Made by a program: the position numbers and the translations under genes. Below the pieces are notes generated by a model. The model worked only from the letters and a program-made list of their open reading frames with translations, did not search any database and was not told the origin of the DNA. From Peptoniphilaceae bacterium (lineage in GTDB: Bacteria; Bacillota; Clostridia; Tissierellales; Peptoniphilaceae), in NCBI GenBank assembly GCA_028726605.1, contig JAQYPV010000015.1, forward strand, positions 28,513 to 92,512: DNA of 64,000 bases. Direction: 5' to 3'. This document shows positions 1-10,059 of this stretch, in pieces. The first letter of the stretch is position 1. The number at the start of each line of letters is the position of its first letter.

Positions 1-1
1 G

Positions 2-1054
2 GAACCGTGTCGGGTCATCGCGCGCGACCCTGAGGCAGCGTTTGACCTCACGTGGAAGGCCAACACCGTCGCCGTCATCACGAACGGCACGGCGATTCTG
101 GGCTTGGGCGACCTCGGCGCAGTGCCGTCGCTTCCGGTGATGGAAGGCAAATGCGCGCTCTTCAAGCGCTTTGGCGGTCTCAACGCCGTGCCCGTGGTCA
201 TCGACGAGAAAGATCCCGAGAAGTTCATCGCCATCGTGGAGGCCATTGCGGACACCTACGGCGGCATCAACTTGGAGGACATCAAAGCGCCGGAGTGCGT
301 CACCATCGAACGGGCGCTCAAAAAATCGCTGTCTATTCCCGTCTTTCACGACGATCAGCACGGCACAGCCATCGTGGTGACGGCGGGGCTCATCAACGCG
401 CTAAAACTCGTGCATAAGACCCCGGAGGAGTGCACGGTCGTCCTGTCCGGCACCGGCGCGGCAGGCAGCTCCATCATCGGCATGCTGAATCAACTCGGCG
501 TGCACAATATCTACGGCTTCAACATCGACGGCCTCTTAAATCGCAACCACATTGCACAGTACAACCCGCTCAACCGGGAACTCGCCGCGGTCACCAATCG
601 CGATGCGGAAGAACTCACGCTGGAGGAGGCCATGGCGAAGGCGGACATCTTCATCGGCGTCTCGGTGCCTGACAAAATCACGGGCGACATGGTGCGCTCC
701 ATGCGCCGCGACCCCATCGTCTTCGCCCTTGCAAATCCGGAGCCGGAGATTCCGTTCGACGCGGCGCGCGATGCCGGTGCGCGAGTGGTCGCGACGGGAC
801 GGAGTGACTACCCTAATCAGGTGAACAACGTCCTGGCCTTCCCCGGTCTCTTCAAAGGGGCGCTTCGCGTGCGCGCCACAGAGATCAACGAAGAAATGAA
901 ATTCGCCGCGGCTGAGGCCCTCGCCGCGCTGGTGTCAGAGGACGAACTCTCCGACGAACACGTCATCCCCTCGCCCTTTGACCCGCGCGTGGCCGACGCC
1001 GTCGCGGAAAGCGTCGCCGCAACGGCACAAAGATGCGGAATCGCCGCACGTTGA
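2..1054 (+). CDS. NAD-dependent malic enzyme, 5' truncated by window edge
   Basis: Frame open from base 2; motifs ITNGTAILGLGDLGA, FHDDQHGTAIV, ALANPEPEI. Confidence 0.93.
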   Translation, partial: EPCRVIARDPEAAFDLTWKANTVAVITNGTAILGLGDLGAVPSLPVMEGKCALFKRFGGLNAVPVVIDEKDPEKFIAIVEAIADTYGGINLEDIKAPECVTIERALKKSLSIPVFHDDQHGTAIVVTAGLINALKLVHKTPEECTVVLSGTGAAGSSIIGMLNQLGVHNIYGFNIDGLLNRNHIAQYNPLNRELAAVTNRDAEELTLEEAMAKADIFIGVSVPDKITGDMVRSMRRDPIVFALANPEPEIPFDAARDAGARVVATGRSDYPNQVNNVLAFPGLFKGALRVRATEINEEMKFAAAEALAALVSEDELSDEHVIPSPFDPRVADAVAESVAATAQRCGIAAR

Positions 1055-1159
1055 ATTGGCAATTGAATCGTCCTACAATCATTACAGGCGCACAAATCGT
1101 TATTGATGGCGCGGCAACTCTTCCTGAAACAAGCTCCATCGGTACTAAATAATTGATGC

Positions 1160-1190
1160 AAAAAATCGTGCCTTGACGGCACGATTTTTT
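1160..1190. terminator. bidirectional intrinsic terminator between malic enzyme and folD
   Basis: aaaaaatcgtgccttgacggcacgatttttt hairpin between convergent genes. Confidence 0.85.
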
Positions 1191-1235
1191 GATGAATCGT
1201 AAGATGAACTATCATGACGCAAACGCGTTAGCCAT

Positions 1236-2090
1236 TCACTTGGTTTGGTTCGCCGCGCGTTCCGCCGCGCGGACCGTGCGCTCCGCGATGAGGGTCGTTG
1301 TGATGCTGCCGATGCCCCCGGGCGTCGGCGTCGCGGCGGCGACGATGTCCGCCACGCTTTCAAGGTCGACATCGCCACGCATCGTGCCATCCACGAAACT
1401 CACGCCCACGTCAATCAAGATCTGGCCGGACCGAACCATGTCCCCGCGGATGAGGCCTGGCACGCCGGCCGCCGACACGACGACGTCCGCCTTCCGCGTG
1501 AAGGCGGACAAGTCTTCTGTAAAGACATTGGTCATGACGACCGTCGCCAGCCGATCGGCCAAGAGCATGGCAAGCGGCCGCCCCACCACGAGGCCGCTGC
1601 CCACCAGGACGACGGTCTTACCTTGAAGGGCCACGCCGTGAAAATCCAACATCTCCATGACGGCTGCCGGCGCAGCGTAAGTCAAACCATCCGCGCGCCC
1701 GGCCAGCGTCCGACCCAGTTGATCCAGCGTCGCGCCGTCCACGTCCTTTTCGGGCGCCATGGCGTCCTTGACCCGGTTGGCATCGACGCCTTCCGGGAGC
1801 GGCTGCATGAGGAGAATGCCGTGCACTCCGTCGTCACGCGAGAGCGCTGACATCGCCACCACGACGTCATCCGTTGTGGCCGGAGCGTCCAGGGTGTGAT
1901 GCACCACCGCGATGCCGAGCCGCCCCATCACCCGGTCGATGCTCCTCGCGTAGCTCAGATCTTCCGGCTTCTCGCCCACGCGCAGCGTCGACAGCGTCGG
2001 CTGGATGCCACGCGCTTCCAAACGCTCGCGCACGTCGTTCATCCGCGCTTCAATGCACGCATTCACTTCTTTTCCCAACCACCGTTCCAT
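1236..2090 (-). CDS. folD: methylenetetrahydrofolate dehydrogenase/cyclohydrolase FolD
   Basis: LLMQPLPEGVD, VVLVGSGLVVGRPLAMLL, DVGVSFVDG, TPTPGGIGSITTT. Confidence 0.93.
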   Translation of the reverse strand: MERWLGKEVNACIEARMNDVRERLEARGIQPTLSTLRVGEKPEDLSYARSIDRVMGRLGIAVVHHTLDAPATTDDVVVAMSALSRDDGVHGILLMQPLPEGVDANRVKDAMAPEKDVDGATLDQLGRTLAGRADGLTYAAPAAVMEMLDFHGVALQGKTVVLVGSGLVVGRPLAMLLADRLATVVMTNVFTEDLSAFTRKADVVVSAAGVPGLIRGDMVRSGQILIDVGVSFVDGTMRGDVDLESVADIVAAATPTPGGIGSITTTLIAERTVRAAERAANQTK

Positions 2091-2241
2091 GGCTCCTCCT
2101 TTAGGGAAATTCGAGAGTGTTTCGAGAGTGTTTTGCGCCAGCGCAGCGGCCGACCTTCCCCGTCGTATGGCCTTCCCGTCGTATGGAGGAAGAGTTTGGC
2201 TCCCTCTGTTCCTCCCTCCCGTCGCTTTGCGCCGCGCCGAC

Positions 2242-2874
2242 TCACTCGCCTGCCTTTTCCGCCGCTTGACGCAGCGTCGGTAGCATCGCCCCGCCGACGA
2301 CGTTGCCCAACGTGATGACCAAGAGGCGCACGAGCATGTCGGCGCTCCACGCGTCGGCCACGGAGATGTAGTACATATCTGCCACGGAGTGCTCGAAGCC
2401 CGCCAGGATGAAGCACACCACGCCGAAAAAGAGCGCGAGGTAGCGGCCGGTCTCGTAGCGGCTGTGGTTGTAGCCTTCGACGGCGATGTAGATCAAGAGG
2501 TTGCACAGCGCGCCCAGGACGAAGAGACTCAAGAGCGCGTCGCCCGCTTTGGTCATCACGATCTCCGCCGCGCGTTCGTGCAGAGTCGGCCACAGGCGCG
2601 TGAGGCGCAGCGCCTGCGCCATGAGAAACGCGCCGATGAGGTTGCCCACCCAGATGAGCGGGAGCGCGCGGTTGACGTCTTTGGGATTCTGCAACAGGTA
2701 GCAGGCTTTGCCCGTGAAGAGCAAGAGGCCGAATTCGACGATGGTGAAAAGGCCCACTGTGAAGGCGACAGCGCCCACCACGGCGTTCTTCTGCGCCAAG
2801 AAGACGGTACCGCCCACTCCGATCATGAACCCCGCGGCAATGCTCAACAGGAGCGTCTTTATCGGTTTATTCAT
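2242..2874 (-). CDS. formate/nitrite transporter family protein
   Basis: Multi-TM FNT-like protein (MNKPIKTLLLSIAAGFMIGVGGTVFL..., GNLIGAFLMA, GNVVGGAMLPT). Confidence 0.82.
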   Translation of the reverse strand: MNKPIKTLLLSIAAGFMIGVGGTVFLAQKNAVVGAVAFTVGLFTIVEFGLLLFTGKACYLLQNPKDVNRALPLIWVGNLIGAFLMAQALRLTRLWPTLHERAAEIVMTKAGDALLSLFVLGALCNLLIYIAVEGYNHSRYETGRYLALFFGVVCFILAGFEHSVADMYYISVADAWSADMLVRLLVITLGNVVGGAMLPTLRQAAEKAGE

Positions 2875-3553
2875 GCTTCCCCCGCGTGACTTCCTGCCCT
2901 TGCGTGACGTCCTGCCCTCGCGTGACTTCGCGCCCCTGCATGACGACGTCCCGTCCCCACGTGACTTCGCCCAAAATGACCGGCGCGTCAGGCAACAGCC
3001 GTAGCGAGTAGAGTGTCGGCTCGGCCTCGATGCGCGCGAGGGTCCCGCCCTCCACCGCTTCGGCAAAGCGGGCATCGTCCGCCGACAGGGCGTTCGGCGC
3101 AAACGCAAAGTCCTTCAAACTGTAGAGAAAGAGCACACCGTCTTTCTTCGGCGTGTACGTGCCTTCATCGGTGAAGACTTGAAGGTGCGCCTCCAGTCCC
3201 TTACGCACGATGAGGTTGAAGTCGACGCAGTCCGCCGAATTCTCCGACGTCGTCTGCCAATGCCCGGGGAAGTACTCCACGTCATACGTCGAGAGAAACC
3301 GCTGATAGAGCGCCTTTCCCTGATCGCTGTGCTCCACCGAGAGCTGTCCGACGAGGGGCAAGAGGTAGCGCTGGTATCCGGTGAAATCGCTGAACGTCGA
3401 CGCCGTTCCGGTAAACGTCGCCGACGAAATCCGCACGTCGAAGCGACGCTCCTTGAAGTCCGCGCCCGCGGGGTCGATGTAGAGTTCCGTCGTCGTGCCG
3501 CCGCTCCACGTCGAAACGCGAAACTCCGACGGCGCAATGCGTGTGAGTTTCAT
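2867..3553 (-). CDS. HutD/Ves family protein with repetitive C-terminal tail
   Basis: RIAPSEFRVSTWSGGTTTELYI, FDVRISSATF, GYQRYLLPL typical of HutD; stop overlaps FNT start by 8 bp. Confidence 0.8.
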   Translation of the reverse strand: MKLTRIAPSEFRVSTWSGGTTTELYIDPAGADFKERRFDVRISSATFTGTASTFSDFTGYQRYLLPLVGQLSVEHSDQGKALYQRFLSTYDVEYFPGHWQTTSENSADCVDFNLIVRKGLEAHLQVFTDEGTYTPKKDGVLFLYSLKDFAFAPNALSADDARFAEAVEGGTLARIEAEPTLYSLRLLPDAPVILGEVTWGRDVVMQGREVTRGQDVTQGQEVTRGKHE

Positions 3554-3663
3554 ATGTCCTCCTTCGCTTAGTCGAATGATCTGTTGCCCTCAGTGTCCCA
3601 CCATAGCGTCCATTTACAATCCAATCGAGGAAAAACAAGATCCTTTTCTCACCGCTGGACTGC

Positions 3664-4135
3664 CGTACATGGCTAGGCGCGAAATCAGCGATAAACCATG
3701 TGTTGGGCGGCCCCCAGTACACGGCTCACTGCGCAAATCAGCGATATGCCATGTGTTGGGCGGCCCTCCAGTACACGGCTCACTGCGCAAATCCGCGATA
3801 TGCCATGTGTTGGGCGGACCTCCAGTACATGGCTGAGCGCGGAAATCAGCGATATGCCATGTGTTGGGCGGGCCTCCAGTACATGGCTCACTGCGCAAAT
3901 CCGCGATATGCCATGTGTTGGGCGGGACTCCAGTACACGGCTCACTACGGATCCCCACAATTAGCCATGTGTTGGGCGGACCCCCAGTACACGGCTCACT
4001 GCGTAAATTCGCGATATGCCATGTGTTGGGCGGACCCCCAGTACACGGCTCACTGCGTAAATTCGCGATATGCCATGTGTTGGGCGGGCCTCAAGTACAT
4101 GGCTGAGCGCGGATCCCCACGATTAGCCATGTGCA
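3664..4135. repeat. tandem array of about 54-bp repeats, family 54R, locus 1 (8-9 units)
   Basis: Anchor CCATGTGTTGGGCGG (first 8 anchors; last reads CCATGTGCAGCC) at 3696, 3749, 3803, 3857, 3911, 3965, 4019, 4073, 4127; period 53-54 bp. Confidence 0.95.
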
Positions 4136-4152
4136 GCCCCCTTTTTCACAGT

Positions 4153-4190
4153 AAAAAACGGCCGCCAAGGGATCCCTTGCGGCCGTTTCT
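4153..4190 (-). terminator. intrinsic terminator of HU gene
   Basis: aaaaaacggccgcc aagggatccctt gcggccgttt dyad just downstream of HU. Confidence 0.8.
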
Positions 4191-4223
4191 CAAGTGATGA
4201 AGGCGTAAACGCCCTTCACTTCC

Positions 4224-4502
4224 TTACTTGTTCACCGAATCCTTCAGATTCTTGCCGGCTTTGAAGACCGGCGCCACCGACGCCGGGATGTCGATCGTCT
4301 CTTCCGGATTGCGCGGATTGCGTCCCGAACGGGCCTTGCGCTGACGGGTCTCAAACGTGCCGAAGCCCACGAGCTGAACCTTCTCGCCCTTCACCAACGC
4401 CTCCGAAACACTGCTGGTGAACGCATCCAACGCGCGGCTGGCGTCAGACTTCGACAAGTTGCTCTTCTCCGCAATCTGTGCAATCAATTCCGATTTATTC
4501 AT
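4224..4502 (-). CDS. hup: HU family DNA-binding protein
   Basis: MNKSELIAQIAEKSNLSKSDASRALDAF, GFGTFETRQRKARSGRNPRN. Confidence 0.95.
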   Translation of the reverse strand: MNKSELIAQIAEKSNLSKSDASRALDAFTSSVSEALVKGEKVQLVGFGTFETRQRKARSGRNPRNPEETIDIPASVAPVFKAGKNLKDSVNK

Positions 4503-4544
4503 GGTTTCCTCCCTAAAAGTGATGTCAGTGAATACTGTAGGTAA

Positions 4545-4572
4545 ATTATATCAAAACCCGCGCCCCTGACAA
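4545..4572 (-). promoter_or_regulatory. sigma-A-like promoter of HU gene
   Basis: Minus strand TTGTCA-N16-TATAAT. Confidence 0.7.
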
Positions 4573-4738
4573 CTAAAAAACGCCGATTTTATCCCGTTTT
4601 TGCCCGATTTCGGCAATGTTTCGCTTGTAATGCCGACAATGCGCACCGCACTGCCCCTATTTTCTCTCGCGATGTCGATGATTCGCCTATCCTGCGAATC
4701 GTCTGTCTCGGCGAGACCAGCCCATCGCCCACCGCCGC

Positions 4739-5668
4739 CTATTCGCTCGCCGAAGACACGGCCCCGCTCTCCTCTGCCGGCAGCACAATCTCGTCCTCGT
4801 AAAAGCGCAGCTGATGGTCCTTCGCCAGTTGGTTCACGTAGGCGAGATACCGCTCCCGGTCGAGCACCGCGCGCACGTGCTCCTCCACATCCGGCCGGCT
4901 GTCCTTCTTGCCGTCCAGATGCACCACCCGGTACCGACGCGGATCCGACTGGTAAAAGATCTCCGTCTCGCCCACAGCCATCGCAAAGAGATCCTCATCC
5001 GGCACGCGTGCGTCGTCATAGGCGATGTCGCGATACGCCCCCAACGTCGTCGCCTCAAAGAGGTCGCGATTGTACTTCTCCGCCCCTTTGACCGCCGCCG
5101 TGGCATCCGCCTCCAGCGCCGCCTTCACCTCGTTCGCTTCCTTACGCGTCGGCACGGTGATCTCAGTATACGAGACAAGCGCCGCCTCCTTGGGATGCTT
5201 TGCGATGTAGCGGTCGATGTCGTCCGTCGTGGTCGGCGACGCGGCCAAAAACGCCTTGACGTGCGCACTCGCCTTCGCCGCTTCAGAAAGCGTCCCCGAC
5301 AGTTCGCCCGCCGAGACGCCAAACGCATCCAACTGGACCTGCAATCCCGCGGCATCGCCAAAGCGCGCCTGAACCGCATCATTCGCCGCCACGGCCTCCG
5401 CCGTGGCATCGACGGAAAGCTTCCGATCCCGCGCGATGAGCGCCTCGTAGGTCAGTTGGCGCGCCAGCGCCACGTAGCGCTCCCGCACCGCGTCCTGATC
5501 CGTCGCGTCGATCGGCAGCACCTTGTCCACGAGCGCCGCCTCTTGACGCAAGCGGTCACCGGTGAGGACCGTCTCCCCGTCCACCGTTGCGATGATGCCG
5601 CCCGGCGCGCGACAGCCCCCGAGTAAGAGCGCCGCCGCCAACACCGCGCCGACGCGGAGCGCCTTCAT
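4739..5668 (-). CDS. lipoprotein of SurA/PrsA-like peptidyl-prolyl isomerase type
   Basis: Lipobox LLLGGC; IATVDGETVLTGDRLRQE SurA_N-like start; ATGA overlap with hslO. Confidence 0.6.
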   Translation of the reverse strand: MKALRVGAVLAAALLLGGCRAPGGIIATVDGETVLTGDRLRQEAALVDKVLPIDATDQDAVRERYVALARQLTYEALIARDRKLSVDATAEAVAANDAVQARFGDAAGLQVQLDAFGVSAGELSGTLSEAAKASAHVKAFLAASPTTTDDIDRYIAKHPKEAALVSYTEITVPTRKEANEVKAALEADATAAVKGAEKYNRDLFEATTLGAYRDIAYDDARVPDEDLFAMAVGETEIFYQSDPRRYRVVHLDGKKDSRPDVEEHVRAVLDRERYLAYVNQLAKDHQLRFYEDEIVLPAEESGAVSSASE

Positions 5669-6546
5669 GTCCACACTTCCCCCTCGCGGCGCAATTCGTC
5701 CGCAGAAAAATGATAGGCCGTCCGGCAGAATTCGCAGACCACCTCGGCCCCGCCGTCTTCCTCAGCCATCTGTCGGCGATCCGCCTCGTCGATGGAGAGG
5801 AGGGCGTCCAGCATCTTCTGATGGCTGCAATGGCAGACGTAATGCGGCTGGGTCGTGGCCAAAAGCTCGGGCTCCAGCGTCGCAAACTTCTCCTTCAGGA
5901 TGGCCTCCGGCGTGAGACCCTCGGAGAGCATGGTGGTCATGCTGGGTAGCGTCTCCAACACGTCCTCCAATTTCTCGATGTCCTCCTCCGTGTGATCCGG
6001 CAAGAGCTGGACGAAGAGACCACCGGCGTGCGAGACGTGGTGATCCGGCTCCACCAAGACGCCCAGCGAGATGATGCTGGGCTTCTGCTCGGACTGAAAG
6101 AAATAGGACGCGAAGTCCTCGGCAATTTCGCCGCTCACGAGCTCCGTGAGCCCGGAAAACGGCTTTTTCATGCCGTAACCGCGCACGAGCGAGAGCGTGC
6201 CATCGCGACCGACCCAGCCACCCACGTCCAAGTGGCCGTCCTCGCGCGAGGGGATGTCCACCTCCGGCCGTTCCGCCGTCACGCGCGCCTCGCCGACGCC
6301 GTCCGTCAAACCCACTAGGTAACCGCCTGGGCCGCCACCCTTGATGTTGACGGTGATGGAGTCGCCCGGGTTTTCCAAGCCCAAAGACAAGATGCTCATC
6401 ATGGTGAGGACCCGCCCCATGGCGGCCGTGGCTGTGGTGGACGCGTTGTGGATGTTGCGCATCTCCTCCACCATGTCCGTGGTGTCCGCCACGAAAAAGC
6501 GCACGTGACCCAGGGGATCGATGGCGCGTAAAATCTGATCAGTCAT
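5665..6546 (-). CDS. hslO: redox-regulated chaperone Hsp33
   Basis: HYVCHCSHQKMLDALLSID and VVCEFCRTAYHF (CxC...CxxC zinc site). Confidence 0.93.
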   Translation of the reverse strand: MTDQILRAIDPLGHVRFFVADTTDMVEEMRNIHNASTTATAAMGRVLTMMSILSLGLENPGDSITVNIKGGGPGGYLVGLTDGVGEARVTAERPEVDIPSREDGHLDVGGWVGRDGTLSLVRGYGMKKPFSGLTELVSGEIAEDFASYFFQSEQKPSIISLGVLVEPDHHVSHAGGLFVQLLPDHTEEDIEKLEDVLETLPSMTTMLSEGLTPEAILKEKFATLEPELLATTQPHYVCHCSHQKMLDALLSIDEADRRQMAEEDGGAEVVCEFCRTAYHFSADELRREGEVWT

Positions 6547-6687
6547 GTTCCCTCTTCTCTTTTTCTGTGATTCTCGGATCTTCAACGTTCCTTCCTCTTT
6601 TACCCAAGAAAGACAAGAAAAAAGACCGGCGTCGGTGACGTCGATCTATCGCGTTTCATCATCTATAAAAACCGAAAATTCGATTCC

Positions 6688-6891
6688 TTATAATTTCTGA
6701 ACGTTAGCTGCTTGCGGACCTTTTTCCCCGTCCACGACATCGAACTCGACGTCCTGACCTTCATCCAGCGTGCGAAATTCACCCGTGTTGGGCAGAGCAG
6801 AGAAGTGTACGAAGACGTCGTTGCCGTCCTCCGCGGAAATGAATCCGTAACCCTTCGACGCGCTGAACCATTTAACCGTGCCTTTTACCAT
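6688..6891 (-). CDS. cold shock protein
   Basis: [33 protein letters not shown]. Confidence 0.96.
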   Translation of the reverse strand: MVKGTVKWFSASKGYGFISAEDGNDVFVHFSALPNTGEFRTLDEGQDVEFDVVDGEKGPQAANVQKL

Positions 6892-6941
6892 AATCGAATT
6901 TTCCTCCAAATCGTTTACTTAGCCTTCTGGCTACTTTTGAT

Positions 6942-6970
6942 ACTTTAGCACGAAACCCCCTGAGTGTCAA
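6942..6970 (-). promoter_or_regulatory. promoter of cold shock gene
   Basis: TTGACA-N17-TAAAGT on minus strand. Confidence 0.7.
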
Positions 6971-7117
6971 TTTGGACACCGCCCCGCGGCTTTCGGCATC
7001 GACACGGCGCACCCCAGGCCCCCGCAGGGACGTTCGGGAGCCTGAGCGAGACGCCAACCGAAATGACGCTGCTCTGCGTCGCGATGCTTACCGTAAGGGG
7101 CGCGGCTTCGGCGCGAA

Positions 7118-9766
7118 CTACGCCTCAGCCAGGCGCTGCGCTTCGGCGATGGCCTTTTCCAGATCGGGCAGCATGCCCTGATAGCCGGCGAGCTTCTCGC
7201 GCTCTTTGTCCACGACCGCCGCCGGGGCTTTGAAGGTGAAACCTTCGTTTGAAAGTTTCTTCGAAAGGCGCGCAATTTCCCCCTCGACGCGCTCTTTTTC
7301 TCTGCTGAGTTTCTCTACTTCCGCGGCGAAGTCCACGAGGCCCTTGAGCGGCAGGTAGATCTTGAGCTGTTCCTGCACGATGGTGGCCGCGTCCTCCACG
7401 GCGTCGCCCATGGGTTCGATGGTGACCGCCTCGGCGCGCGCCAGCGTCATGATGCGGCTCTGCATGGTCTCCAACGTGGCCTTGACGGTGGCGTCGTCCG
7501 TCTGGAAGATCACGCGAATGAGGCGTCCCGGCGCCACATCGCGACTCTGACGCTCGTTGCGGATGGCCGTGATGGCGCCGATGACCATAGTGATGGCGGC
7601 TTCGTCATCGGGATAGCGGTAGGTATCGTCCCCCGTGGGATACGGCGCGTGGATGATCTTGCCCTCGGTCTTCGGGATGGCCGCCCAGATCTCTTCGGTG
7701 ATGAAGGGCATGATGGGATGCAGCAGGCGCACGATGGCGCGAATGACGTGCAACAGGACCGCCAGGGCGTTGCGCTTGGCCTCTTCGTCATCGCCGTAGA
7801 GGCGCTCCTTCACCATCTCGATGTACCAGTCGCAGAACGAGAACCACGTGAAGTCGTAGATCTCGCGCGCTGCCAGGCCGATTTCGAAGGCATCCAGGTT
7901 GCGATTGACGTTCTGCTCCACCGTGTTGAGCGCGGACAGGATCCAGCGGTCTTCCATCTGGAGCGAGTCTTCGCGAATGGTCTGATCCATCTCGGGATCC
8001 ACGTGCAGGAGCACGAAGCGCGTGGCGTTCCACAGCTTGTTGGCAAAGTTGCGGCTCGCCTCCACGCGTTTTTCCGAAAAGCGCGTGTCGTTGCCGGGCG
8101 AGTTGCCCGTGACCAGCGTATAGCGCAGCGCATCCGCGCCGTACTGGTCGATGACGTCCAGCGGATCCACGCCGTTGCCGAGGGACTTGGACATCTTGCG
8201 GCCCAATTCATCGCGCACGAGCCCGTTGAAGTACACGTGATGGAACGGAGACTGGCCCGTGAAGTGCATGGCGCTGAAGACCATGCGGATGACCCAGAAG
8301 AAGATGATGTCGTAGCCCGTGACGAGCACGTCCGTGGGGTAGAACTTCTGCATGTCTTCCGTCTCTTCCGGCCAGCCCAACGTCGAAAACGGCCAGAGCG
8401 CGGACGAGAACCACGTGTCGAGCGTGTCCGGATCCTGATGCAGGTGGTGGCTGCCGCACTTGGGGCACGCCTGTGGCTCGTGTTCCGAGACGATGACTTC
8501 TCCGCAGTCGTGGCAGTACCACACGGGAATGCGATGCCCCCACCACAGCTGACGAGAGATGGTCCAGTCGTGAATGTTGTCGATCCAGTTCATATAGATC
8601 TTGCTGAAGCGCTCCGGCACCAGCTTGAGCGCCCCGGACTCAAGCGCCTCTTTGGCGCCCTTGATGTACTCGTCCATGGCGACGAACCACTGTTTGGAGA
8701 GCAGCGGCTCGATGACCGTGCCCGAGCGGGAGCAGTGTCCCACCGCATGCGAGAGGGTTTCGACGTGGTCTAAGAGGCCCTGTTCTTCGAGGTCTTTCAC
8801 CATGCGCTTGCGCGCTTCATAGCGGTCAAGGCCGGAATAGGGCGCATACCCTTCGGCGATGGTGGCGTCGTTGTTGATGACCACGCACTGGCCCAGGTCG
8901 TGGCGCGCGCCCACTTCGAAGTCGTTGGGGTCGTGGCTCGGGGTGATCTTCACGCAGCCCGTGCCGTACTCCATGTCCACGTAGGCGTCGGCGATGACGG
9001 GGATCTCACGTCCCACCAACGGCAGGGTCAAGGTCTTTCCCACGACGTCCTTAAAGCGCTCGTCCTCGGGATTCACCGCCACGGCGAGGTCGCCCAAGAG
9101 GGTCTCCGGGCGGGTCGTCGCAATCATCATCGACCCCGAACCGTCCGTGAAGGGGTAGCGGATGTACCAGAGATGCCCTTCCTCTTCGATGTGGTCCACT
9201 TCGGCGTCGGAAATGGCCGTGCCACAATCCGGGCACCAATTGACGATGCGGTCGCCGCGGTAGATTTTGCCCTCTTTATAAAGGGCCTCGAACACGAGAA
9301 AGACCACATGCGAAAGGCCCTCGTCCATGGTGAAGCGCTCGCGCGACCAGTCGCACGACACGCCCATTTTGCGGAGCTGTTTGCGGATGGTGCCACCGTA
9401 TTCGCGCGTCCAGTCCCATGCCTCTTCCAAGAAGCGCTCACGGCCCACGTCCTGTTTGGTGAGGCCCTGCGCGGCGAGCTTGTCTTTGACCTTGGCTTCG
9501 GTGGAGATGGAGGCGTGGTCCGTGCCGGGCAACCACAGCACTTCGTAACCCGACATGCGCTTCCAGCGGATGAGAATGTCCTGCAACGTCGAGACCAGCG
9601 CGTGTCCCATATGTAACTGACCTGTCACGTTCGGGGGCGGCATAACGATGGTGTAGGCGGGCTTTTCGCTCTGGGCATCGGCCACAAAATCGCCGTCGGC
9701 TTCCCAGGCGGCGTAAATGCGATCCTCAAAGGACTTAGGATCGTAGGTTTTTTCGAGTTGTGTCAT
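7118..9766 (-). CDS. valS: valyl-tRNA synthetase
   Basis: PPPNVTGQLHMGHAL, KMSKSLGNGVDPLD, ValRS C-terminal coiled coil. Confidence 0.97.
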   Translation of the reverse strand: MTQLEKTYDPKSFEDRIYAAWEADGDFVADAQSEKPAYTIVMPPPNVTGQLHMGHALVSTLQDILIRWKRMSGYEVLWLPGTDHASISTEAKVKDKLAAQGLTKQDVGRERFLEEAWDWTREYGGTIRKQLRKMGVSCDWSRERFTMDEGLSHVVFLVFEALYKEGKIYRGDRIVNWCPDCGTAISDAEVDHIEEEGHLWYIRYPFTDGSGSMMIATTRPETLLGDLAVAVNPEDERFKDVVGKTLTLPLVGREIPVIADAYVDMEYGTGCVKITPSHDPNDFEVGARHDLGQCVVINNDATIAEGYAPYSGLDRYEARKRMVKDLEEQGLLDHVETLSHAVGHCSRSGTVIEPLLSKQWFVAMDEYIKGAKEALESGALKLVPERFSKIYMNWIDNIHDWTISRQLWWGHRIPVWYCHDCGEVIVSEHEPQACPKCGSHHLHQDPDTLDTWFSSALWPFSTLGWPEETEDMQKFYPTDVLVTGYDIIFFWVIRMVFSAMHFTGQSPFHHVYFNGLVRDELGRKMSKSLGNGVDPLDVIDQYGADALRYTLVTGNSPGNDTRFSEKRVEASRNFANKLWNATRFVLLHVDPEMDQTIREDSLQMEDRWILSALNTVEQNVNRNLDAFEIGLAAREIYDFTWFSFCDWYIEMVKERLYGDDEEAKRNALAVLLHVIRAIVRLLHPIMPFITEEIWAAIPKTEGKIIHAPYPTGDDTYRYPDDEAAITMVIGAITAIRNERQSRDVAPGRLIRVIFQTDDATVKATLETMQSRIMTLARAEAVTIEPMGDAVEDAATIVQEQLKIYLPLKGLVDFAAEVEKLSREKERVEGEIARLSKKLSNEGFTFKAPAAVVDKEREKLAGYQGMLPDLEKAIAEAQRLAEA

Positions 9767-9777
9767 CGTCGTCCCCC

Positions 9778-9933
9778 TCACAGCTTAGCAGACTGGATGG
9801 CCATCACGATGATGCCGAGCACCATCGCCACGGCAAGCCCGATGGCGACGACGCGCGCAGTGGTGGAGTGACTGGAACGTGAATGGTGATTCGACGTTTT
9901 TGCGCCGTTTTTTTTGGAATCTGTCGGTTTCAT
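9778..9933 (-). CDS. 51-aa single-pass membrane protein, DUF4044-like
   Basis: MKPTDSKKNGAK...ARVVAIGLAVAMVLGIIVMAIQSAKL, RBS upstream, 11 bp before valS. Confidence 0.5.
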   Translation of the reverse strand: MKPTDSKKNGAKTSNHHSRSSHSTTARVVAIGLAVAMVLGIIVMAIQSAKL

Positions 9934-10059
9934 GGATACTCCTTTCCCGTTGACTTGCTCTATTCTAACACAGCCTTTCCGCCACGACAGAAACATGAAA
10001 CGACGCGATTGTGATAAAATATGTCGGAGGACAAAGCGGATGGCGGGAAGGTGGAAGAA

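Noticed and set aside
3664-4135. CRISPR array
   Set aside because: The period is regular, but the would-be spacers are near-identical between units and there are no cas genes; this is a plain tandem repeat.
3614-4197. Repeat proteins with 18-aa periodicity (e.g. PCTGGPPNTWHIADLRSE minus strand; MCWADLQYMAHCANPRYA plus strand)
   Set aside because: 54 is a multiple of 3, so any stop-free unit opens long frames in several frames and on both strands. The 18-aa period follows automatically, with no RBS or single preferred frame.
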